A DNA stretch of 24,368 nucleotides from contig NMRA01000366.1 of the NCBI GenBank assembly GCA_002633005.1, positions 314,240 through 338,607 on the forward strand. The letters are read 5' to 3'. The notes under the pieces are model-generated. The model was not told the DNA's origin. It searched no databases and worked only from the letters and a program-made list of their open reading frames with translations. Made by a program: the position numbers and the translations under genes. Shown piece after piece: positions 21,701-24,368 of the stretch (position 1 is the stretch's first letter; each line of letters opens with the position of its first letter). This stretch comes from Phoronis australis. Its lineage: Eukaryota > Phoronida > Phoronidae.

Positions 21701-23159
21701 AGCACAACTGACAAGCCTTGAGATTTTGACGAAATTTCCAAGAGGTTTTGCCCACGTCATAAACCTGAGATTTGTGTGAGACTTGCTATTTATTCTATGC
21801 TCGAGTATTTCATGGTTTATGCAGACGAATTTCAGGTCTAGGTCATACTTGATGAGCCCTAGATTAGAGCTAGAAATTTGAGGTTATAGTTTTAATGCTG
21901 TGGTCATTTATCAAATCAGGAGTAGACGGTCATTCACCTAAACCATAATGTACTTAATCACAGAGCAATAGGCAACTATCTTGAGTCTCTACTAAATGTA
22001 GAAAGGGAAATGTCGAAACTAATTTTGAGATCGAGTAAAATTTTAATTCTTGCGTAAAAGTTTTTCTTATCAGTTGACAGGTTTATGGCATTAAATAGTA
22101 GGTTCATTTTTATCTGATTAGACTCTACTTCATTGCTATGAATTCGTGTTGTCAATTTCCTCAGATACGAAAATGACCTGTGTCAGGCCAGGGGTTCGTG
22201 TGATGAAGCCATTGTAAAGAGAAGAAAGACTAACTCTGGACCCATTCAACCAGTCTTGGGTTTAATCATCGAGAGGGATATGGCCTTCAATATCAGTGGC
22301 CTACAACTGAAATTCTCCGGTGCAGTTCAGATCAGGTTTGCAATAGTCACAGGAAAGATGACTGCTCTGGGTGATAAAGACTTACAATAAGAATTATTCA
22401 TTTCGGGACATCTTTTGTATTTTAATAATAATCTGTTATTTGTCACTATTGTAATGAGGAGGGTGGGATATTGAGATAAGTGTCCTCTTCGCTTCGTGTA
22501 CTCAAGGTCATGGGTTCAAGGTCGTGGGTTCAAGTCTCACTGGGGCTCACTGCTGGACCTTTGAGTTGGGTCTATCTCCTCAGATTAGTTTTAATTAACT
22601 ATATATAAACTAAGCGTCATGGTTCCTGGTAATCACTGCAATGGGGGGTCTCACCTGCGCAGCCTGAAGTGCGGTACAATGTGCACCAGACCTCGTTCAA
22701 TTATTTTTTATTGTCCTTGTGATATAATAGTTGCACAACTGACGATGCTTTTAACATCACGTGTCTCCTATGATTCACTCTGTCAGTACTGAAGATGATT
22801 TAAGTTCTAATCAAATCGGCGGTTTGTATTTATTTAATATGCAAATAATGTTTTTTAAAATGTTCATCACTTCCTTGTTAACATGTAATATGATATTCAA
22901 ATGTTTCACATTGAAATGGTATGGCTACTTCCATCTGTTGAATATACGTTTGGTTGATGGGTTTCAGTCAGGAGCCACCTGATGACCTTCGCCTCATTGG
23001 TCCGTTAAAGTCATGTGATGTCTGGATCTGTTGCTATGGTAGCGAGTTGCTGTCCTTCCACCCAGTCCGTGCCCAGGAGGTGGTTTGCTACAACCGATTG
23101 TGTGACACCGATGTCCTGCTGTGTAAACAGCTGGAGGACCCTGTGTTGTTGGAACCCAG
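3625..23159 (+). CDS. PMS1: PMS1 mismatch-repair protein, 11 exons seen, both ends incomplete
   Basis: Joining 3625-3708, 3992-4151, 4505-4630, 12443-12723, 14474-14596, 14832-14972, 16175-17017, 18550-18745, 19919-20042, 22165-22335 and 22968-23159 gives an uninterrupted frame of about 813 codons with every phase matching. Domain order is a GHKL ATPase (roughly residues 1-125 of the visible part), MutL transducer domain (125-305), variable linker (305-630), HMG box (about 640-705) and the start of the MutL C-terminal dimerisation domain (about 760 onward). An HMG box inside a MutL homologue is the hallmark of metazoan PMS1, which pairs with MLH1 (MutL-beta) in the nucleus; its repair role is minor or accessory in studied animals. 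Human PMS1 is 932 residues, so about 15-20 N-terminal and roughly 150 C-terminal residues are probably missing here. Ten introns have GT-AG or compatible ends; the donor after the last exon is GC. The identification is firm, and the exact start and end are not. Confidence 0.95.
3992..4151 (+). CDS. PMS1: PMS1 exon: ATPase motifs II and III
   Basis: The acceptor ATCAAAG follows a T-rich tract, and the donor is TAG|GTAAGC. The exon enters in phase 0 and leaves after one base of a glycine codon. The translation contains EVRDNGHGI (ATP-binding motif II, D-x-G-x-G) and TYGFRGEAL (motif III, ATP lid), both diagnostic of MutL. The stretch [10 protein letters not shown] between them also fits the family. 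Confidence 0.95.
4505..4630 (+). CDS. PMS1: PMS1 exon: end of ATPase domain
   Basis: The acceptor TTCTTTGCAG and the consensus donor TCG|GTAAGT bound 126 bp. The split glycine codon completes [13 protein letters not shown], the usual continuation of motif III. The exon ends in PSHLGVG, matching the PSHLGQG-type segment of PMS1 just before the GTTV motif. A 7.8-kb repeat-filled intron follows. Confidence 0.94.
4631..5027. other. First part of the 7.8-kb PMS1 intron, no feature
   Basis: AT-rich intron sequence after the GTAAGT donor. Open frames on both strands here overlap each other and show no domain. Confidence 0.6.
5028..5225. repeat. Tandem repeat, 58-bp unit, about three copies
   Basis: CATAAAGCCCATGTATTACT recurs at 5073, 5131 and 5189, an exact spacing of 58 bp. 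Between them is CATGCCATTAGTCCCATAT. A partial, more diverged copy precedes the first (around 5028-5072). The last two copies differ mainly at CCATG/GCATG/CCGTG. Confidence 0.93.
5259..5349 (+). repeat. Left copy of a direct repeat flanking a minisatellite
   Basis: It begins GCCAATATGCGAACCACTT, continues through ATTTCGGATATA and ends GGCAATACA. A diverged second copy is at 5657-5733. The pair brackets the 33-bp tandem array, so the whole 5259-5733 block may be one unit or a duplicated element end. Confidence 0.8.
5419..5608. repeat. Tandem repeat, 33-bp unit, about six copies
   Basis: The core TTAGGAGGCACACCAGTA recurs six times from 5419, separated by variants of GTCAAAAGTTTGTC. Copies differ by one to four bases, and the unit length is 32-35 bp. 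It lies between two direct repeats. Confidence 0.93.
5657..5733 (+). repeat. Right copy of the direct repeat flanking the minisatellite
   Basis: It shares GCCAATATGCGAACCACTT, ATTTCGGATATA and GCAATACA with 5259-5349, with small deletions between. Confidence 0.78.
6423..6440. other. Hairpin at an internal element start
   Basis: CCACATAT-TT-ATATGTGG is an 8-bp perfect stem. Diverged forms are at 5799-5815, about 10022-10038 and 15063-15076, always just inside the left edge of an element copy. Confidence 0.85.
6613..6624 (-). promoter_or_regulatory. CTCF-consensus-like box in a C monomer
   Basis: GCCCCCTAGTGG is an exact match to the reverse complement of the core CCASYAGRKGGC. With flanks it reads TTGCCACTAGGGGGCACAC on the minus strand, close to the vertebrate CTCF motif. 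Whether this organism's CTCF binds it is unknown. Confidence 0.45.
11085..11096 (-). promoter_or_regulatory. CTCF-consensus-like box in an A-type monomer
   Basis: GCCATCTACTGG matches GCCMYCTRSTGG exactly on the plus strand, so the motif lies on the minus strand. Function untested. Confidence 0.35.
11409..11420 (-). promoter_or_regulatory. CTCF-consensus-like box in an A-type monomer
   Basis: GCCATCTAGTGG matches GCCMYCTRSTGG exactly. On the minus strand the extended form is ATGGCCACTAGATGGCGCA. Function untested. Confidence 0.4.
11521..12024. other. Intron sequence, no feature recognised
   Basis: AT-rich sequence between the element array and the SINE. The 88-codon minus-strand frame at 11779-12045 has no domain and overlaps the SINE tail. 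Confidence 0.55.
12025..12228 (-). mobile_element. tRNA-derived SINE with poly(A) tail
   Basis: On the minus strand, GTGTGGCTCAGTGGTTAAAG (box A region, TGGCTCAGTGG) starts near 12225. GGTTCAGATC (box B) lies at 12179-12170, spaced as in a tRNA gene. A tRNA-unrelated body of about 130 bp follows, ending in GAGCTGTGCTCAT and a run of about 12 A (poly(T) on the plus strand near 12027-12038). A clear target-site duplication was not found. It is probably not a functional tRNA, since the T-stem does not pair well. Confidence 0.75.
12443..12723 (+). CDS. PMS1: PMS1 exon: ATPase to transducer transition
   Basis: The acceptor TTTTACAG and perfect donor CAG|GTAAGT bound 281 bp. The split glycine gives [20 protein letters not shown], the GTTV-x-LF-x-N-LPVR motif IV of MutL proteins. 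The rest ([24 protein letters not shown]) matches the start of the ribosomal-S5-like transducer fold. The exon leaves in phase 0. An ATG at 12406 lies in the same open frame but upstream of the acceptor, so it is not a start. Confidence 0.95.
12828..13983. mobile_element. Degenerate DNA transposon with 22-bp inverted ends
   Basis: The left end 12828-12849 begins ACAATAG and ends TTTGCGAGTTT. The right end 13962-13983 is its reverse complement with three mismatches (19 of 22). Inside, both ends carry GTGACGTCAC (12884-12893 and 13939-13948) next to GGGGCAAAA (minus-strand form at the right), extending the inverted similarity to about 80 bp. A THAP-like coding fragment lies just inside the left end. 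Similarity may extend outward (AGGGG near 12802 and CCCCT near 14020), so the true boundary is uncertain. No clear target-site duplication was seen. The THAP fragment suggests a P-element/THAP9-like or other THAP-bearing superfamily. Confidence 0.75.
12994..13041 (+). pseudogene. THAP-domain start of a transposon protein, broken by a stop
   Basis: The ATG at 12994 reads [10 protein letters not shown], then TGA, then NSDSR. This is the typical beginning of THAP zinc-finger proteins (a C2CH finger; H-C-C-Y-G-x-C-N-S-D-S-R). The codon for the second zinc-binding cysteine is TGA here. Further domain sequence downstream is not readable, so the rest is frameshifted, deleted or replaced. A neighbouring 67-codon frame (13222-13425) shows no THAP residues. 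Confidence 0.7.
14126..14199. repeat. Tandem duplication, two 37-bp copies
   Basis: TTGAGACCAA followed by TGTGTTGACTTGA occurs at 14127 and again at 14164. The copies differ at about five positions. Confidence 0.85.
14263..14444. repeat. 29-bp minisatellite, six copies, just before a splice acceptor
   Basis: CAGGTTTGTTGCATAT recurs at 14272, 14301, 14330, 14359 and 14388, exactly 29 bp apart, and at 14421 after a 4-bp TATA insertion. The copies are almost identical. The PMS1 acceptor at 14473 follows after about 30 bp, so the array borders the branch-point region. Confidence 0.95.
14474..14596 (+). CDS. PMS1: PMS1 exon: transducer domain, middle
   Basis: The acceptor TTACTTTAG and donor AAG|GTAATG bound 41 codons in phase 0. 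The segment [17 protein letters not shown] corresponds to the strongly conserved F-x-F-x-N-x-RPV segment of MutL transducer domains, with valine in place of the usual isoleucine. The acceptor lies only about 30 bp downstream of a 29-bp minisatellite. Confidence 0.93.
14832..14972 (+). CDS. PMS1: PMS1 exon: end of transducer domain
   Basis: The acceptor AATGTTTTAG and donor GAG|GTATGC bound 47 codons in phase 0. LLKKYYN matches the helix after [31 protein letters not shown] carries the D-V-N-x-x-P-x-K motif, whose lysine contacts ATP in MutL structures; here it reads DVNIEPNKT. Confidence 0.93.
14973..15046. other. Short intron part before the solitary element
   Basis: Unremarkable AT-rich intron sequence after the GTATGC donor. 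Confidence 0.5.
15047..15720. mobile_element. Composite repeat element, short solitary copy
   Basis: The left edge ATTTTTATGAGCACACG, then TTATATGTGGAC, and the right edge TTCGTGGGCGCTTTTCAATG then TTGCTCTTGTT match the longer copies in the 7.8-kb intron. It has only about four to five monomers, including an A box GCGCCCCCTAGGTGGCCATT at 15436-15455 and a diverged GCCATCTATTGG at 15620-15631. A pyrimidine-rich stretch with repeated TCTGGCATC/TCTGTC lies at 15110-15185. No coding capacity. Confidence 0.75.
15745..16174. other. Intron sequence before the large linker exon
   Basis: AT-rich, ending in a poly-T tract and TTTTTTCAG acceptor. No other feature recognised. Confidence 0.55.
16175..17017 (+). 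CDS. PMS1: PMS1 large linker exon
   Basis: The acceptor TTTTTTCAG and donor GAG|GTACTT bound 843 bp (281 codons) in phase 0. The first residues, [17 protein letters not shown], finish the helix after the transducer domain. The remaining 260 or so residues are rich in Ser, Asp, Asn and Glu, with few hydrophobic runs, and match no domain I recognise. This fits the poorly conserved, probably disordered linker of PMS1. The end, KKGRKLE, joins PVMLLPPKP in the next exon, resembling the short conserved EPV-hydrophobic-P patch of the human linker. The frame has no stop for 281 codons, which supports a real exon despite weak sequence conservation. Confidence 0.9.
17018..17761. other. Intron sequence, no feature recognised
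   Basis: Begins with the GTACTT donor. Minus-strand open frames here are short and without domains. Confidence 0.55.
17762..18343. repeat. 43-bp minisatellite, 13 copies
   Basis: GGGACAT occurs at 17803, 17846, 17890, 17934, 17977, 18020, 18063, 18106, 18149, 18192, 18235, 18278 and 18321. Intervals are 43 bp, with two of 44 caused by an extra A in GTAATGCAC. Copies vary at a few sites (GGCAGA/GACAGA, GTGATG/GTCATG, TATGC/TACGC). A half-decayed copy begins the array. All three minus-strand frames are open across most of it, a by-product of a stop-free unit whose length is not a multiple of three. I do not call it coding. Confidence 0.96.
18550..18745 (+). CDS. PMS1: PMS1 exon: linker end and HMG-box start
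   Basis: The acceptor TTACCCCAG and donor GCG|GTATGT bound 196 bp, entering in phase 0 and leaving after one base. The N-terminal part has Pro- and Ser-rich linker, then QPKLTDFI at 18655-18678, which resembles a PCNA-interacting peptide. The C-terminal part, [14 protein letters not shown], is the start of an HMG box (helix 1 with the F-x-x-F-x-x-x-x-RP pattern). Confidence 0.92.
18746..19918. other. Intron inside the HMG box, no feature recognised
   Basis: 1.17 kb of AT-rich sequence between GTATGT and TTTGCAG. The split of the HMG box by this intron is supported by the perfect valine-codon join. Confidence 0.65.
19919..20042 (+). CDS. PMS1: PMS1 exon: HMG-box helices 2 and 3
   Basis: The acceptor CTCTTTGCAG precedes the exon. 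The donor GAG|GTGATG is placed by phase, because the open frame otherwise stops four bases later. The split valine leads into [20 protein letters not shown] and [20 protein letters not shown]: an ENP turn, the IG-x-x-W-x-x-L signature of helix 2 and the EEREKYE start of helix 3. All are typical of HMG boxes. The exon leaves in phase 2. Confidence 0.93.
20043..22164. other. 2.1-kb intron at the end of HMG helix 3
   Basis: Begins with GTGATG and ends with TTTCCTCAG. It holds a short perfect palindrome, GGCCTGG-TCCG-CCAGGCC (20673-20690). Donor-like CAG|GTAAGC occurs at 21005/21006, but no exon with coding similarity was found near it. Otherwise I see nothing. Confidence 0.6.
22165..22335 (+). 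CDS. PMS1: PMS1 exon: HMG-box end and pre-C-terminal segment
   Basis: The acceptor TTTCCTCAG precedes the exon. The split arginine continues RYENDLCQA, finishing HMG helix 3. A basic patch VKRRKT could be a nuclear localisation signal. The last part, [18 protein letters not shown], matches a short conserved FSM-x-NL-x-x-x-F segment that precedes the C-terminal domain in human PMS1. The donor CAG|GTTTGC is weak, but it is the only GT that keeps phase 2 and joins the next exon, so the 3' boundary is less certain than the rest. Confidence 0.85.
22461..22713 (+). mobile_element. Probable tRNA-derived SINE with a duplicated B-box region
   Basis: GGTCATGGGTTCAA (22506-22519) is followed directly by GGTCGTGGGTTCAA (22520-22533) and GTCTCAC, a doubled RNA polymerase III B box (GGTTCRANTCC type). 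The preceding GATATTGAGATAAGTGTCC is in place of a degraded A box. A tRNA-unrelated body runs through GGTCTCACCTGCGCAGCCTG to a T-rich end near 22713. It sits in the last intron before the C-terminal exon. Boundaries are approximate, and no flanking duplication was seen. Confidence 0.55.
22968..23159 (+). CDS. PMS1: PMS1 exon: start of MutL C-terminal domain, GC donor
   Basis: The acceptor GGGTTTCAG precedes a split serine and [19 protein letters not shown], then [19 protein letters not shown] and [12 protein letters not shown]. The pattern matches the first strands and helix of the MutL C-terminal dimerisation domain as found in PMS1. The place where PMS2 has the DQHA metal-binding endonuclease motif reads FHPVRAQE, so the nuclease site is absent, as known for PMS1. 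No GT donor fits before the in-frame TAA at 23179. CCAG|GCAAGT at 23159/23160 is a textbook GC donor. The rest of the domain must lie beyond the window or past the terminal repeat array. Confidence 0.88.
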
Positions 23160-23522
23160 GCAAGTTGAGTGCACGCTTTAATCTGTGTGTTGTTCAGTAT
23201 GTTAAGTGAATAAAATGAATTTGAAAACCACTCCGACATTCACTGTTACGGTGATTTCTTTGATTTTGTACACATCTCAACTTTCACTTAATATTCTGTC
23301 AATGTCCAGTGTGTGTAAATCTGAGTATATGTGTTTATTGCACCGAGCCTTCAGAATTTGTTTTTGTTTTGTGCTTGTATCAAATGCAAGTCCTCCATCA
23401 CAGTTTTCAAAAACACAACAACATTAATTTTCTCCGAGTTTAATTGATAATGTTTGAGTGGAATGTGTGGAGCAACCCTGCTGGGTGATGACATTTACAA
23501 GATGGAGCTCATAGATAGCAGC
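23160..23522. other. Intron sequence after the GC donor
   Basis: Begins GCAAGT. T-rich, with no exon recognised before the terminal minisatellite. Confidence 0.55.
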
Positions 23523-23523
23523 T

Positions 23524-24368
23524 TTTTGGTGTGTTAAACTGTGTTCAATATGTTTTGGTGTGTTAAACTGTGTTCAATATGTTTTGGTGTGTTAAACTGT
23601 GTTCAATATGTTTTGGTGTGTTAAACTGTGTTCAATATGTTTTGGTGTGTTAAACTGTGTTCAATATGTTTTGGTGTGTTAAACTGTGTTCAATATGTTT
23701 TGGTGTGTTAAACTGTGTTCAATATGTTTTGGTGTGTTAAACTGTGTTCAATATGTTTTGGTGTGTTAAACTGTGTTCAATATGTTTTGGTGTGTTAAAC
23801 TGTGTTCAATATGTTTTGGTGTGTTAAACTGTGTTCAATATGTTTTGGTGTGTTAAACTGTGTTCAATATGTTTTGGTGTGTTAAACTGTGTTCAATATG
23901 TTTTGGTGTGTTAAACTGTGTTCAATATGTTTTGGTGTGTTAAACTGTGTTCAATATGTTTTGGTGTGTTAAACTGTGTTCAATATGTTTTGGTGTGTTA
24001 AACTGTGTTCAATATGTTTTGGTGTGTTAAACTGTGTTCAATATGTTTTGGTGTGTTAAACTGTGTTCAATATGTTTTGGTGTGTTAAACTGTGTTCAAT
24101 ATGTTTTGGTGTGTTAAACTGTGTTCAATATGTTTTGGTGTGTTAAACTGTGTTCAATATGTTTTGGTGTGTTAAACTGTGTTCAATATGTTTTGGTGTG
24201 TTAAACTGTGTTCAATATGTTTTGGTGTGTTAAACTGTGTTCAATATGTTTTGGTGTGTTAAACTGTGTTCAATATGTTTTGGTGTGTTAAACTGTGTTC
24301 AATATGTTTTGGTGTGTTAAACTGTGTTCAATATGTTTTGGTGTGTTAAACTGTGTTCAATATGTTTT
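23524..24368. repeat. Perfect 29-bp tandem array, at least 29 copies, runs off the window
   Basis: The unit starting GGTGTGTTAAACTGTG and ending AATATGTTTT repeats without a single difference from 23528 to 24368, exactly 841 bases or 29 units of 29. It is still going at the window edge. Complete homogeneity implies very recent expansion, continuing homogenisation or an assembly artefact. It lies in a PMS1 intron, between the first C-terminal-domain exon and the remaining exons. Confidence 0.97.

Overview
The window is eukaryotic: about 38-40% G+C by eye, long introns, no operon-like packing, many diverged tandem and dispersed repeats, tRNA-derived SINE-like sequences and a decayed THAP-type DNA transposon. 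I read one protein-coding gene with confidence. It is a plus-strand, multi-exon orthologue of PMS1, the MutL-homologue mismatch-repair protein that carries an HMG box. Eleven coding exons (3625 to 23159) join in perfect phase to about 813 codons. The start-codon exon and the last part of the C-terminal domain are not identified or lie outside the window. The protein resembles animal PMS1 closely in the ATPase and HMG-box parts. The intron content suggests a marine invertebrate, perhaps a mollusc or another lophotrochozoan, but the species cannot be fixed from this sequence.

Layout. Positions 1-3624 are 5' non-coding, with CpG-richer sequence at 1-600, a possible divergent start at the left edge and several weak first-exon candidates. 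Positions 3625-4630 hold three exons encoding the GHKL ATPase core. Positions 4631-12442 are one 7.8-kb intron. It contains two minisatellites, then two long copies (about 5788-9849 and 10007-11510) of a composite repeat element, then a minus-strand tRNA-derived SINE with a poly(A) tail. Positions 12443-12723 encode the transducer domain. The next intron holds a roughly 1.16-kb DNA transposon with 22-bp inverted ends and a THAP-like fragment broken by a stop, followed by a 29-bp minisatellite next to the splice acceptor. Exons at 14474-14596 and 14832-14972 finish the transducer domain. A short copy of the composite element sits in the following intron. A large linker exon (16175-17017), a 43-bp minisatellite, the two HMG-box exons, the post-HMG exon and the first C-terminal-domain exon follow. 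That last exon appears to use a GC donor. The window ends inside a perfect 29-bp tandem array.

Most interesting signal. The composite element in introns 3 and 6 is built from monomers of about 150 bp in a repeating A-B-C order (about 440 bp). Each monomer carries a GCGCC-CCTAGTGGC-like box resembling the vertebrate CTCF consensus on the minus strand, and about 30 boxes lie in one orientation. Copies share a hairpin-bearing left edge and a common right edge and differ in monomer number, which recalls tandem-repeat-bearing Helitron/pearl-type elements. This reading is by eye and no search was run.
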